A stretch of DNA of 64,000 nt from Diphasiastrum complanatum (GCA_029204225.1 CM055101.1:44824180-44888179); one strand, 5' to 3'. Shown: positions 22,463-34,660, counted from the first letter of the stretch. Notes: generated by a model from the sequence alone, not told the origin. Made by a program: numbers and translations.

Positions 22463-23014
22463 TCAACAAAAATGTCAGTATATCTCTTTCAACCTTTGCT
22501 CAACAGTCCTACTGAGCTTTTCAAATCTAGTAATATTTCATCAGGGAGTTCGGCGAGAGTTAGTTCCATTAGATTTTTTTAGTGAAAGTTATTTTTTCAA
22601 AAAAATCATTTTGAACCCTCGTCAAACTAAAAAAAATCGTTGATTCATCAAAAGAACCTTCATCAAGCCTACCATGAATCTATTTCAGTTATATCTATAT
22701 CCAATAAAGAGGATAAAGATTAGTTTTATCAAATCCTTGCCTAGGTAATCTTTACTTGTGCCATTTTTTAGTTTCGATTTTCTTGATTTAGCTACTGCCA
22801 AATTTGTAAAAGTTTGAGTTGTGAAGACACTAATTTTTGGAAATTCTCCAATTCTAGAGAGTCGATCTACTTTATTTAAACTGATCCTTATTGAAGTTGT
22901 TCCATATCAGATTAGGATTTTCTTATTTTCTAAAATATCTAGATTCAATCTCCTCTGTCCAACTGAGTTACTAGTTTCCATTATCTAGAATCATTTGAAT
23001 TTCTTTTTTAGAAA
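22463..23014. other. No recognisable gene
   Basis: AT-rich DNA with short words such as CCTTTGCTCAAC and CCTTCATCAAGCC that recur at 25640-26060. Possibly leader or LTR of a decayed Gypsy element. Confidence 0.35.
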
Positions 23015-23152
23015 ATGGATAGAGACGAAGATGTCGATTATAATGTTCCACCACGTCCTATCATTAGACGACCACCTCGTCTGGAGATGCCAAAGTATAA
23101 TGGAATCACAGATCCAACAAGATTTCTCAAAAATCTTTACAGAATCATGTGA
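23015..23152 (+). pseudogene. Gypsy-gag-like N-terminal fragment
   Basis: A 45-codon frame MDRDEDVDYNVPPRPIIRRP continues PPRLEMPKYNGITDPTRFL. The P-K-Y-N-G-x-x-D-P string is typical of the start of Ty3/Gypsy gag capsid regions. It stops at 23150-23152, right where Copia element G sequence begins (TGTTGAAAATTG at 23155), so G probably interrupts it. No continuation was found to the right of G. Confidence 0.45.
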
Positions 23153-23154
23153 GG

Positions 23155-23928
23155 TGTTGAAAATTGTCACTTCTTACTTGACATTGGTTCATGTAAATAT
23201 TGATCAAACATTAGAATATGTTGATGATATGATTTCACACGTGTGGAGCCTGTTCCCACCCGTGAAAGGATGTACTTTTCATGTTTGTATATATCCGAAT
23301 TGATTTTGTATCATTCTAGTTAGTGTGAACATGAAATGACTAGTTTTTAGTCAAGTTGACTAGTCACCTACAAATTAGCTTTTCCTTGCATGTGCATGAG
23401 TAAATGCTCCCACATGGCAAGTGGATGTTCACACGTGTGTATAGAGTAGAGAAGATAAGAGTTGACCATTTTTCTTAGATCCTATTTTGTAGGGAATATT
23501 CCTATATTCTAGGAGACTAGCTTTTTGGATTTTAGTCATATTCTAGAAGGTCAACTATTGGATAAGGATCAAGGATGGATAAAATGGATAGATCTGAGTG
23601 ATGTGGCACTTTTCACACGTGTGAAGGCTTGCTGGACTGTACCAGACTCATGGATGTACTTGATCCATAAAAGGATCATCATTTTGCTAAGAAAATTGAT
23701 GAGACTTTTGCACTCTACACTTTTGTGAGATTTCTAGTCATTTGTCTTGTGATTTTTATGCATGATTGCTATCTAGTATCATTGTACTTGTTGTTTCAGG
23801 TGCAGGCCATACAGTGGACAGTTTTCCACACGTGTGAAGCCGCGGGCATTCTAGTAAGCTTTAGGCCTTTTATAGATCTTTTAAAATTCAAAAATCTTTG
23901 TGATTTTTAAAAGAGCATTCATTCTAAA
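23155..23928 (+). other. LTR/leader remnant of element G with four CACACGTGTG sites
   Basis: Non-coding. G-box palindromes lie at 23233-23245, 23428-23440, 23611-23625 (TTTCACACGTGTGAA) and 23824-23839. No primer site or second LTR could be identified, so it cannot be divided into LTR and leader. Confidence 0.55.
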
Positions 23929-25500
23929 ATGTCATCCATGGGTGGATATTTGATGGAATCAAGTGAGAGACTCACTTCCACAAATTATTCCATTTGGAAA
24001 GTGAGAATGGAATCACTCCTAGTGATCCATGATCTATATGACATAGTTCAAGGAGTAGAGGAAGAGCCTCAAACTCCCCAAGAACAAGCCAAATACAAGA
24101 AGAGAGCAAGATTAGCTCTACATTGCATAAAGTTAAATGTATGCAATGACCTCTTGAAAGAGGTGTCTTCTTGTACCTCATCCAAAGAGGCTTGGGATTC
24201 ATTAAAGAGCATTTATGAATCCAACAATACTTCAAGAATCCTCATGCTAAGAAATCAAGTTTTCCAAAGCATGAAAGGAAGTGGCGAGAGTGGACAAGAG
24301 TATGTTCTTAGGATCAAGTCTCTTAACAAGGAGCTAAGTGCAATAGGAGAGAAGATCCAAGATCAAGAACTAGTACAAATCATTTTGAATGGTCTAAGTG
24401 ATGAGTTTACCAACTTAGTCCAATCATTTGCCATTCAAGACTCTCTTCCATCCATTGAAAAGTTGCACAATATTCTTGTGGCCGAGGAGAGTAGGCTTCT
24501 ACACCTCAAGACAAGAATGGATAGCATGTCACTTAATGGAGGAGAGGAGAAAGCTAACTTTACATCTAAAGGCAAGAAAAAGCAAAATCCATTCAAGAAA
24601 AATCAAGGCAAGGAGGCCAAGATGAAGAATGGAGGATCTACCTCCAAAGGCAAAGTGAAGAACAAGGCAAAACTAAAGTGTTTCTTTTGTGGAAAGAAAG
24701 GACACTTTGCCTCGGAATGCTACTTGAAGAAGAATCAACAAGCCAAAGGAGACCAAGGGAACATTGCTCAAGAGGAAGAATATGAGGATGGATTCAACAC
24801 ATCCTTAATGGTTGCATCTACACCAACTTCAAGTCAAGACACATGGTGGATAGATAGTGGGGCTAGTTCCCACATGTCCTTTAACAAGCATTATTTTTCT
24901 ACTCTTCTATCTTGTAATGACTCTAAGAAGTCAATATACACTGCTAGTGATCAAGCATGCAAGATAGATGGCATAGGATCTATACCTCTTTGTTTAGGCA
25001 CATCTAGTAGGATAGATCTAGATAATGTTTTGTATGTTCCTACCATTTCAAGAAACTTGCTTAGTGTAGGACAATTAATGGACAATGGACTAGATGTACA
25101 TTTCAAGAATGGAGTTTGTTCCATCTTGAAAAATGATAAGTGCATAGCTAGTGGCATTAAGCAAGGTAGACTTTTCAAGTTGGATGCTAATGTTGCAAGT
25201 GAAAGTGTGAACTTGGCTAGGGAGGAGCTAACTCAAGTGGAGCTTTGGCATAAGAGATTAGGCCATCCTAATCTTCAATCTATGGAGTCAATGGCAAGCA
25301 AGGAACTAGCTCTCGGCCTACCAAGAACTTTCAAGAAGTGTGGAAAAATGTGTGAGGCATGTGGCCTTGCAAAGTCACACAATCTTCTTACAAGAAATCT
25401 TCATCAAGATCTCTCTCTCCCTTGGATCTCATACATTCTGATGTACATAGTTTTTCACATGCAAGTAATGGAGGTGCCTTGATGTATGTAACTGAAGGAA
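23929..25500 (+). pseudogene. Copia gag-protease of element G, truncated in integrase
   Basis: A 517-codon frame opens MSSMGGYLMESSERLTSTNY. It contains the gag core (SIWKVRMESLLVIHDL, KEAWDSLKSIYESNNTSRIL), a basic linker and the zinc knuckle CFFCGKKGHFASECYLKK. The protease DTWWIDSGASSHMSFNKHYF has an intact D-S-G. The zinc-finger start VELWHKRLGHPNLQSMES leads to KMCEACGLAKSH. After a frameshift near 25430 it reads IHSDVHSFSHASNGGALMYV and then stops matching at about 25500. Gag and protease could still fold; integrase, reverse transcriptase and the 3' LTR are missing. Closest in wording to element B. Confidence 0.85.
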
Positions 25501-26590
25501 AATTTTAAAAAATGAACAAATAGAAATGATGAGAAAAAGTCTGAAAAGTCATCAAATCAGGAAAAAAAAAAATTTAAATGAATTTTTAAGAAAAAATAAC
25601 CCAAAAATCTCTATCAAGGCTAGATTTTGAACAATTATATTAACCTTTGTCGAGCTCTCAAATGATAAATCCTACTCAGATCTACCTATATTGAGTTGGG
25701 CAAAGGTTGGTTTGTAGCAGAAATACCAGTTTTAATTCTTGACTAGATCACATTGATAACCTTCGTCGAGCATCAAGGAGTTATTATGAACATTTGCCGA
25801 CCTGATGGATGGATTCGGAACAACAAAATTAGGCTGGGCAGGGGTTGAAAGCGAAAAAATTCATTTTTTGTAGTACATGGGCGAGAGATGAAGCTAGGCG
25901 ATAGTTGACCTTGCCAGATCTACAAAACCTTAGTTGAACTACACCATTGGCTAGGTCTGAATCCTCTCTGTCTCCTACCTCGCTGATGAAGAGAGATGTT
26001 CCTATCAAACATGATTTTCTAGGCTTGGTTAGCACTGAAAAACTAGTTGAATGAATAATCCTCATCGAGCCTTTACTCAAAGTGATGGGCATTTATGCTA
26101 CTGTGTTTTCAAACAAAATAAGCATGGTATTTATTGGAATGGCCTTCGAAACATGGGTTCGCCTCTCGCAGTTCGACATTGAACTCAGTAAGTGCCAATT
26201 TTGTTCGTTGCCACCTGCTCTGATCTTCATGTCCCATCATCCTCTACCACCACCCTTGCCTCTAATTTCTCGATATTGTCTTCTGTCACTATTGGCTCTT
26301 CTATCTGAGCCACAGAAGCACAAGCCACCTCACCCTCCCACACTACATCTATGTCACTAAGCACCCAATATTTCACGAATCTATGATTCCAACCACTTGG
26401 TGACAAATATCCAATTTGTCATGCCATCCAGTCCTCTTACTTTTTATGCCTCCTATCTTAGAACATGATTTGATAAAATGCAATACTTTGAATGAAAACA
26501 AGTAGTACAGTAGGATCAATTAGCAAGTCCACAAGCTAGTTTCCAGTTTCTAGATACATTGTCGGTCTTTCCTGGTACTCTATCTCCCAA
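25501..26590. other. No recognisable gene
   Basis: Words like CCTTCGTCGAGC and CTCATCGAGCC recur between 25640 and 26060. Several chance frames are present but none has a recognisable domain. Confidence 0.35.
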
Positions 26591-26768
26591 GACGTCCGAT
26601 GCTATGGTGCCAAAAGGTTTCGAAGAAGAAGATCCAAAGGCAAATCTTCATGCCAGCACTTCCCATGGTGGACCATGACTTGCTGCAAAACAAACCACCA
26701 GTGTAATCTCTCTTTATTTTGGAGATGTATTGGACATCCATGCACATCTTGGAACACTGATCTAGAAA

Positions 26769-26986
26769 ATGATAGATGAGAAAGCGTCAATTGACAAAAG
26801 GATAGCTTATTTGGGATTAGACAACCCTTTTATGGCTCAAAAGCTTATCCAAGTGAATAAAGAGTTGTAGATAGCAAGAGAACATGAACAGAAATTACCA
26901 GCCGATCTTCAAATTTCACAAAGAAATGAAGCTTTGGAAGACTATGTGGCCAAGTTGCAAGGGCCATTAGCTACAGCCCAAGAATA
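26769..26986 (+). pseudogene. Short unrecognised coiled-coil-like frame
   Basis: Reads MIDEKASIDKRIAYLGLDNP and FMAQKLIQVNKEL, then a stop, then IAREHEQKLPADLQISQRNE and ALEDYVAKLQGPLATAQE. The composition (rich in E, K, Q, L, A) and spacing suggest a helical or coiled-coil segment. No family was recognised. Surrounded by decayed Gypsy sequence, so it may be part of a retroelement ORF; a host gene scrap is also possible. Confidence 0.3.
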
Positions 26987-27210
26987 GGTTGACAAAGTCA
27001 TCTTGGAAGCAAAACAGCAATAACGATCTTGTAGGACTAGTTGGATTTGGTGCAGATTGATGGTGCGCATTGAAAAAGTGAGAAGTTTAACAAGAACACA
27101 ACATGAAAATATCCACGCATCATCCAAAGGAGTCGCACGGTAAAAAATAATTCTAGTGGATATAGACATGGATCGACGTGGATATAGGCATGGATCCTGC
27201 CACATGGATC

Positions 27211-27396
27211 ATCCATGCATGGATAATCTACACAAACATCACTTTTGGCAATAGTTGTACCCCCCAGAGATGGAAACCGGAAAATTTAAACTGCATGGAT
27301 TTTCCATGCAAATATTTCTGGGACACTGTTGTCTAACTCCGAATACCGACACAAGCAGGGTGGTTTTGCATGGATTATCCACATGTGGATAATCCA
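27211..27396. repeat. Cluster of three dyad symmetries built on TGGAT words
   Basis: A 14-base palindrome ATCCATGCATGGAT (27211-27224), a hairpin with 8-base arms TGCATGGA/TCCATGCA and a 3-base loop (27292-27310), and a perfect 26-base palindrome centred at 27383/27384 (27371-27396, core TATCCACATGTGGATA). The word CATGGAT or GTGGATA recurs at least eight times between 27150 and 27450. Confidence 0.75.
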
Positions 27397-27449
27397 CACC
27401 ATAGTGAAAATTCAAAAAAAAAAAAAGAGGTCAACTTTTGCGTGGATAT

Positions 27450-28979
27450 TTGAAAGAGTTAAATGTTGTCAGGATCTTTGTAAGACCAAGCAAACAATCC
27501 TGGTACTTAACCAACAACTTTTTCAAAGCATCAAATTGATCTATTGAAAGTTGTGCTCCAACTTGGACTATTCACCTGGTTCAGCTAGATTCATGGGTTG
27601 CATCCTAGCTGGTCCATCATAGACTTCTTGCATTTTTGGAACTTCTTCCTCAAGTGCTCGATGAGCTTTTGGGAGCATAATGACCACATGGTCCAAAGTA
27701 TAGCTCTTTAAGTTCTCCGACATATCATGTTGTAATGCATCAGCTTTCTTTTGATCAAAGGGGTTAATCTTTTCTTTGCTTTCAGTCTTGTTGGCTTTTC
27801 CTTCTTGAAGATAGTTGTTTTTGGTGATTTCGTCGGTGGTTCATTTGAAATGTTTCGAACACCGAATCTTGTAGGATCCATGTGTCGTAAAATTTGATCA
27901 TCAATAAGTTCTACATTCTCATTATAGGATAAGACATGGTTGACTAGAATCGATTCATCTTCAATTGGATCTAGAATTGGATCAGTTGATATCCAAGCTA
28001 CATTCATCATATTGATAGAATATGTGATGGCAATATCAAGAGTACGATCTTTCATTGGAATGATGCTTACTTCTGATGTCTCATCATGTCAACACATGTA
28101 ACCAACTATACAATCAATACTTGCTAATGCTTGGTTTTAGTTAACATTATCAATTTGAGAATCATAATTAATCCCCAATGCCTTTTCTGCTCAGTCACTA
28201 GTATGATCCATTGTGGACAAATCATTATCTCCTTTCTAAATAGTTGGCTTGATTGTCCAAGTGAGTGGATCAACTTTGATGGCTTGCTCGGGATTCTCAA
28301 AAGTTATTTTGCTCGTATCCTAGTTATGAATTACTTGCGCAACTCATAACCAAGGACGTCCCAATTAAACATGGTAGAATGGTGGTGCTTTTGGCAAGTT
28401 TATTACCACAAAAGTAATGACAAATTGCAAGCCAACAATCTTGATTGGTATATCTTCCACCATTCCTTGTCTGACAGGTGACTAGTTTGCCAACTTAATT
28501 GCAAAAGTTGTAGGCTTCACTTTCATAAGATCCCATTTGGCGCACGGTTTGGTAGAAATCATATTGACTCTAGACCCTCCATCTATCATAGCTGCCTCTT
28601 GATCAAAATGTCTATGTTGAATTGGAAAGGTGATATCTCATTGTTCAGTTTCCCATGCGACTCCTACTATGAGTACTTCATTTGACTCTTCGAATCCCAC
28701 AGAATATAGTGGTTCTCGCTGGATTTTTGTCTCAGTCTTGGTCAATCGGTCAGATAATACTTCCTTAGCATGAGGTACCCACTGTAAGAACTCACCTAGA
28801 GTAATATCCATCTTGCTAGAAAGGATGTTCACAATTAGATTTGTTTGTGGAACCTCTGGTTTTGTCATCTTGAATGGCTCTTCATGGTGATATAATTGAG
28901 TATTGACATCAATCCGTTGATGAGATATATGCAAAGGATTAGGATTATGTGTTGGTATAACATGTATAAGAGGAGTCAT
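27450..28979 (-). pseudogene. Ty3/Gypsy pol remnant: protease and pre-RT linker
   Basis: On the minus strand, right to left: TNLIVNILSSKMDITLGEFL (about 28850), the aspartic protease motif AAMIDGGSRVNMISTK (about 28590-28545, catalytic aspartate in D-G-G), and LGRPWL (about 28365) closing the protease fold. Then a long linker runs to the hallmark LFAWSYKDP (about 27500), which precedes reverse transcriptase in many plant Gypsy elements. Similarity ends at about 27450, before reverse transcriptase. Stops occur, for example between 28637 and 28500. Lineage (Tat-like) is suggested by the linker motif only. Confidence 0.65.
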
Positions 28980-30186
28980 AACTGTAGCTTTCTCTTCTGT
29001 GCTTTATCCATTGGGCGATGGAGTTGCTCCCCACCCCACTACATTGTTTCTGTTTCCAATTTTTTCCTCTCTTATTCTTCCTTTTACGCTTATGATTAGA
29101 CACTCATGCCATAGAAGAAAATATGTAATGCCATATGCAGCCCAAAATATATGCAGAATGTAGGGGTATGGATGCATGAGATGATCTTTCAATCAAATGT
29201 CCAAGCAAATTGTGCCTATATGATGCGAGTGTAATGTGTGAGAATGAATTCCACTCAGTCGTTAATATTTGTAGATCACAGTCATTAGTGTGCATAATTC
29301 TCACATGTAGTAACAATAATTTCCATCTTTATAAAGTGAAACAATTTTTTTTTCTAACAATTTTGTAAAAAACACGAAATAGAATGTTGTTGGCTTTACA
29401 GCATCCCAACCAGCTATGGCTCCAACTAATCCAAGCTATGGCTACCTCCCAACTAGCATGAACTAAGGCATGGTTTAGGAAGCTAGAATGCCAAAGTAGA
29501 CAAGGTGGTGAGTATTATGAGGGCAAGACCCACTCTTTTTTGCATAAGCTCGTCTTGTTGCTAACACAAATGAGAAAATATTATTAAGAAATCCTAGTTT
29601 AACCACTATGGTTGCCCCCCAACTAGTGGCTAAGATTAAATCTAAAGATAAACCCCTAATCTTCCTTGAATCCCAACCCTTAATCTAAGACTTTCCCTTC
29701 CAAACTAAGGTGGCTATCTCATCCTCTCTCTTGAGGCTTACCCAACCAAGAGGAGGCAACTAACTCAATATTACATTCCGTACAATAGTTTACAACCAAG
29801 GGGAAGATCCACAATGGGGAGACACAAGAGAGATGGGAAGATCCAAAATGTAGAATTCCTCTACAAGTTTTCACCTACAAATGAGCTCTCCACATTGACT
29901 TATATTTGGAGGCCCTTCTTTTACAAAGAACTGTCAAAAACTCGAAACCTGGTAATTTAGTTAAGTTACAAGCCGTAGTAAATTAAGTATAGAACTAAGT
30001 CACTTACAAAAGGTTCCATGGGACAAACCCCCAATGGACCATGTGACTTATGTATATAAGTTAGGTTCCATGGGACAGACCTCCAATGGACCTAAGGTCT
30101 AGAATATTCACTGGGAATATCAGCCTACAAACATGTAATAAACTAATAGAACAAGAAAAAATTAGAGAGACAAAGTAAAGTAAGAC
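28980..30186. other. No recognisable gene; includes a repeated 30-bp word
   Basis: GGTTCCATGGGACA followed by CCAATGGACC occurs at 30012-30040 and 30064-30091. The rest is unassigned AT-rich DNA, probably non-coding parts of the flanking Gypsy remnant. Confidence 0.4.
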
Positions 30187-31069
30187 TTATCGACCTTCAA
30201 CCTCTACACTATTATTTGATCTTCCATGACTATTGGCCCACTGTTGTTGAGTTAATGGCGTTAGACTTCTCACAAAATTGGCATAGGGACTGGAAATTGT
30301 CGCTCCACTCGCCACAGTAATATTCCTTCCCTCCTTAAAATCATTTGCATCAGCAAATGGTGTACCCATCAGAGAAGGACCAATCATACTTGTAGTGGCA
30401 TAAAGAGAACACACTTTCATTGTCATCAATCTCTTCACTTTCATAATCAACATTATCATCTTCATTATGATCGAAATGTTGTTCTGCACCATGGTAATGT
30501 CGTCTTTTGAGTTCATCAAGATCATAGACTTGATCCATGGGCTTGTAGTGATATTCTGCTCCACTTTGCACCTGTTGTTGCTCATCCACGCTTGTCGCTT
30601 CAAACTAATCTTCAGTAGTAAATTGGAATTGATCTTGATCCTGATAATCACCATCATTGAACTCTAGTTCATCCTGACCATCAAATGGTTCAACTACTTC
30701 ATCTGCAGAGCCATATTCAATGACTGGTTCGTGTTGTTCTTCACTTTGTTGATCGTTGTTGAAATCTTCAGAGCAATGGTCAAGTTCTGAAGTGTCGTTG
30801 TAGTTCTAATACTTATCATCATTAGCAAAGTCGTCATTCTGGTCTTGATACTGATTGTCATCAGCGATGTCGTCACCTTGATCATAATCTTCAATGTTAT
30901 TGTTAGCTTGATTATAATCTTCGTTGTAATCATCACCTTGATCCCAACATTCTTCCACACCATTGTCATAATTGTCATAACAATATGACTGATTGTCATC
31001 CTCTTGTCCATAATCCCAATCCATTGGAATCGATGTGGAATAACCGAATCTTGTAACTGTGGATTGCAA
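30187..31069 (-). pseudogene. Acidic D/N/E/Q/Y-rich reading frame, two or more stops
   Basis: The minus strand opens MQSTVTRFGYSTSIPMDWDY and runs through a long acidic tract (for example YGQEDDNQSYCYDNYDNG and NNNIEDYDQGDDIADDNQYQ). After a stop near 30808 it continues NYNDTSELDHCSEDFNNDQQ, and after another near 30605 MDEQQQVQSGAEYHYKPMDQ and HNEDDNVDYESEEIDDNESV. Nearly all residues are D, E, N, Q, Y, S or G. No domain recognised; disorder is likely. It lies upstream, on the same strand, of the Gypsy protease at 28.6 kb, so it may be its gag-side spacer. A low-complexity host gene remnant is possible. Confidence 0.4.
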
Positions 31070-31079
31070 TCTTGGAAAA

Positions 31080-32674
31080 AAATTTGAAGTGATATGAAAA
31101 TCGAATTTAGCAAGGTGCAGTTAAGTAGTGACGAGAGACATGGTTTTTTTTTATAGAGCAAATACAAAAACTTTTGAAGAGGTCAAATTTTGGTACAAAT
31201 AATATTTCTACACTGTCAATCTTATTGAGCTCATGAAATTTGCTTTTTATGGCACTGAAATCCGAAGTCACACGGAGAAGTTATGAGAGTTCAAAGAATT
31301 CGAAAATTCAATGTATATAAGAACTTAGAAAAGGGGCAACGACAAATAAAAAAATAAAATAAAATTGGAGGAATGATTACAGAAGTAAAATTTTAGTACT
31401 AAGCTTGGAGAACCAAACACTTTTTGTTCTTGCAGTTCTGAAATCCGAGATCATATGAAAAAGTTATGGAAGTTTAAAAACTTGGTTGAGAATAAGAAAT
31501 GAATGAACTTAGAAATAGGGGCATTAAGAGAAAAGTTTGGTTTCTTTGGAGCATTGGAACGTTGAAGAAAGAAAACCATAGAAATCTTTAAAATGGCGGT
31601 AAATTTTTTCTCTTGGTTACTTGGGGTATCTGTTGGGGTGATCTAAAGAAAAATATAAAACCGTTAAAGAAATAGAAATAAACGGAAAAAAAAAAAAATT
31701 ATGGGGCACGTGAAAGGAAATAGGTGAAATTTTTAAAGAATATTCTTTGTGAAATATTTTGGCAGCGTGGGCAGAGGAGAAATTGAGGAGAAAGAAGAGT
31801 TGACCAAGAGAGAGGGAGATGGCGCGTGGAGGGAGTAGGTGCTTAGGGTGGAATGGCGTGGTAACCAGGGGAAGTCGCGAAGAAGGGGACGCAGGTGTTA
31901 GGTTTAGGCTTTTTTTTTCTTAATGAAAAGGTCTTCGGTTTAGGTTAAGAAAATTTTGGCAGGGTATTTCTCTGTTTTTTATGCACTTCTCATTCTTAAC
32001 CTAATTGGCAAAGGTAGGGTTAGGTCAAATATATATATTTTTTTAAAACTGATTCTGGCGAACCTTTAAAATGAAGAAACTGATTTTCTTTTTACAAAGA
32101 ACCAAAATTTTAAAAATGAAAGGTTGAAGTGCTTTTCTCCCAAATCTTCTACCAAAACTAGAATTACACCTCCTTCATAAGAATTGTCATATCTCTCTCA
32201 ATTTTCAAACAAATTGGTTGCAAATTGGCTCAAATTCAAGCTAAGACAGAGACCTACAATTGTATGAATTACAGTGACAAAATTTGGCCAAAAGTATAGC
32301 CAAAAATGGAGAAAAACATACTGCAAAAACTATAACTAGCTAAAATTGAAATGCAAACACTAAAATGGCCATAACTTGGTCATTATAGCTCCAAATCAAA
32401 AAAATCTCAGTACCTTTAAGAAGCTCAAAAAAGATCTACTGATCTAAAATAAGAAATCACACAAAGAATGAATATTAAATGGTCAAAAATTGAATCAAAG
32501 CTTGTTGGAAATTGAAAAAACAAGAAAACTAGAACCAGAAACTATGCAATGCTCTCTTAATTATTCTGTCTAATTTATTTTATTGTTTTGTCTGGATTGT
32601 CTGCTTCTTTTTGCTTCCGCAAGATCAGTCGCAAGACTTTTTTTTGTGTTTGCCTACGTAATCGACACCATCGA
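31080..32674. other. No recognisable gene
   Basis: AT-rich with poly-T/poly-A runs and a slightly G-rich patch around 31780-31890. It could be the long LTR/leader of the Gypsy remnant to its left, but no LTR pair was found. Confidence 0.35.
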
Positions 32675-32809
32675 TTTTTATGACTTTGAAGTTAGAATCA
32701 AGTAGAATCAGTCAAGTCATTTGATTCAATAGGTGTAGCGCATGCACCGAGGAATCATCTGCTGCTCCATCATCCCAGCGGTGTCCTCGTAGGACCCCCA
32801 TTCCCAACA
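32675..32809 (+). repeat. LTR end of family K, plus-strand copy
   Basis: Ends CCCAACA at 32803-32809. It shares GTTAGAATCAAGTAGAATCA and AAGTCATTTGATTCA with 10084-10300 (minus) and CATGCACYGAGGA plus TGCTGCTCC with 20215-20372. Gypsy integrase text starts right after it, so it may be a solo LTR or LTR fragment inserted in a Gypsy copy. Confidence 0.55.
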
Positions 32810-33300
32810 CAACGTTGTGAACAATGCCAGTAAAACAAAGCAGAAAGACTCAAAGTTGCAGGTCTTTTACATCCTTTGCAAATTCCCACTAAGAAAGACA
32901 AAAATATTTCAATGGATTTTGTGATTGGACTCCCTAAAACTGGGAAGGTTCACAATGCCATTTGGGTGGTGGTTGACAGGCTAACCAAGATGGCGCAATG
33001 TATACCAAATAAGCATCTGGACTAGCCTAGATTTTCGTGGAAAAATTGTTTAGATTGTATGGCTTGTCGAATGATATTGTTAGTGACCATGACTCAAAAT
33101 CCACTGGCAAGTTATGGCAGTCAATTTTTGATAAACTTGAAACAACTCTTAGTCTTAGTTCTTCAGATCACCCAAAATCTGATGGGAAAATAGAACGTAT
33201 CAACCAAACGTTGGAAGATATGCTTAGAGCATATGTCTCTCATTAACAGTCTGATTGGATATTTGCATTTCACAAATGATTGCTCTGATTACTCTCTCAC
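32810..33300 (+). pseudogene. Ty3/Gypsy integrase fragment
   Basis: Reads NKAERLKVAGLLHPLQIPTK, then KNISMDFVIGLPKTGK, IWVVVDRLTKMAQCIPNKH and, after a stop, KLFRLYGLSNDIVSDHDSKS, TGKLWQSIFDKLETTLSLSS and DHPKSDGKIERINQTLEDML. These are the Gypsy integrase core blocks, with D (MDF), D (SDHDS) and E (KIERIN) at the expected places. A stop at about 33025 and another at 33246 break the frame, and the C-terminal part is not recognisable. No reverse transcriptase precedes it; the left side is LTR-like family K sequence. Confidence 0.8.
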
Positions 33301-33541
33301 AACATCTGTATTGATGCCCAACCAGGGCTTCCTCTTATTTAAATGTAGTGTCTATACATTGATTTAACATGAATGCATCTGGTCTATTGCTCCTCCACAA
33401 TAGTGATTGTTGATGGTAGATCTCTGCAGCATGTTATCAGCTCCAATCTTTTTCGTAACTACAATAAGAAGAATAAAATGTTAGTGCACTTATATTTGTA
33501 CACAACATCATTTTGAATCTATTCATTTTCATAGACAATAG

Positions 33542-34355
33542 TTATGGGTTACTAACAAGTCTTCCATTGATAATAAATCTAAAATAATTGGGCAGATTGT
33601 TGTGTAGAAGAACCAACTCTGATCTGATATAATCAAGGCTCCAATGCTCTTCCACCTCAATCATAGTTAGAAATTTCGCATTGTATATGATGTTTATTTC
33701 TTTTCGGTCTGTGTGACCATCCATTTAAAATTCTTGATCTAGGGTAGCCAAGTCACACCCATTTTCAAAAATCTTTGATAGCTGAATGTTAGAGTAAGCA
33801 TTTGTTTCTCAATATGGTAACAAAAAATCATTGAAGATCTTTTTATCCTACATTCTATATTTCCATTTGTCTTACTGTCCCAACCTTGATCCATAAGATC
33901 TGATAAAATATCATCTGATCAATTTTTACAAACAAATAAAGTTGGTGTCCTTTGGACAGTTGTACTTGAGAAGAAATCAACAAACATATAAGATGAGACA
34001 AACTATCTTAGGTGAACAATCGTCAACCAATACTGATCTTCATTGCATTCTTCACATCTAAGAATAGCTTGCATCTAAAGAAATCAGAAATAATACTATC
34101 AGGAGTAGGCCACTCAGCACTCTGAAAACTTGGCAATTGTATCTCTTCAAGCTTACCAAATCTCCCATCCCTTTCTAGAATATATTTAGATTCATAAAAG
34201 AATAAACCACTTTTTGCAAGATCCTTCGAACTTCTCCCTTTGAATTGCAAGTTCCCACCAACATCAAATTGAATCACATCCAATATACCTGCAAGTGATT
34301 GTGCTGACTCCCATTCACTTATGTTCAATGGATATAAATATGAAAGAAGAAACAC
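33542..34355 (-). pseudogene. Two exon-like frames of an unrecognised gene
   Basis: Two minus-strand frames look protein-like and not retroviral. The right one (34355-34023) has LNISEWESAQSLAGILDVIQ, FDVGGNLQFKGRSSKDLAKS, GLFFYESKYILERDGRFGKL and EEIQLPSFQSAEWPTPDSII. The left one (33724-33542) has MDGHTDRKEINIIYNAKFLT, MIEVEEHWSLDYIRSELVLL and HNNLPNYFRFIINGRLVSNP. They could be consecutive exons of one minus-strand gene with an about 300-bp intron, but splice sites were not convincingly placed. I do not recognise the protein. The retroelement nest starts about 300 bp to the right, so the gene is probably a broken or captured fragment. Confidence 0.4.
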
Positions 34356-34660
34356 TTATTATAATGGATGTTATCATCTTCAGATCTTAAATAAAAACGC
34401 ACATATAATAGCAACAAAGTGCAAACATTTTGATATACTTACAGTTACATTTTTTATGATCATGAGGATTGACATCTTGTACTTTTATTTCTCTCTTTTC
34501 TTCTGTCGAAAATTGCCCTTTGATGATGGATGCAGCAACACCCATGAATTCTACATGAATCCATTCTCATTTACATTGATTGTACTCTTTCTTTCATTGC
34601 TAATGTGATTCCATTGAGATCTTCTATGGATATGCTATCTTGAATGCTTTGTACTTTTCT

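Noticed and set aside
25829..26360. Two frames of 87 and 92 codons on opposite strands
   Set aside because: No recognisable domain, overlapping antisense arrangement, repeated short words; treated as non-coding.
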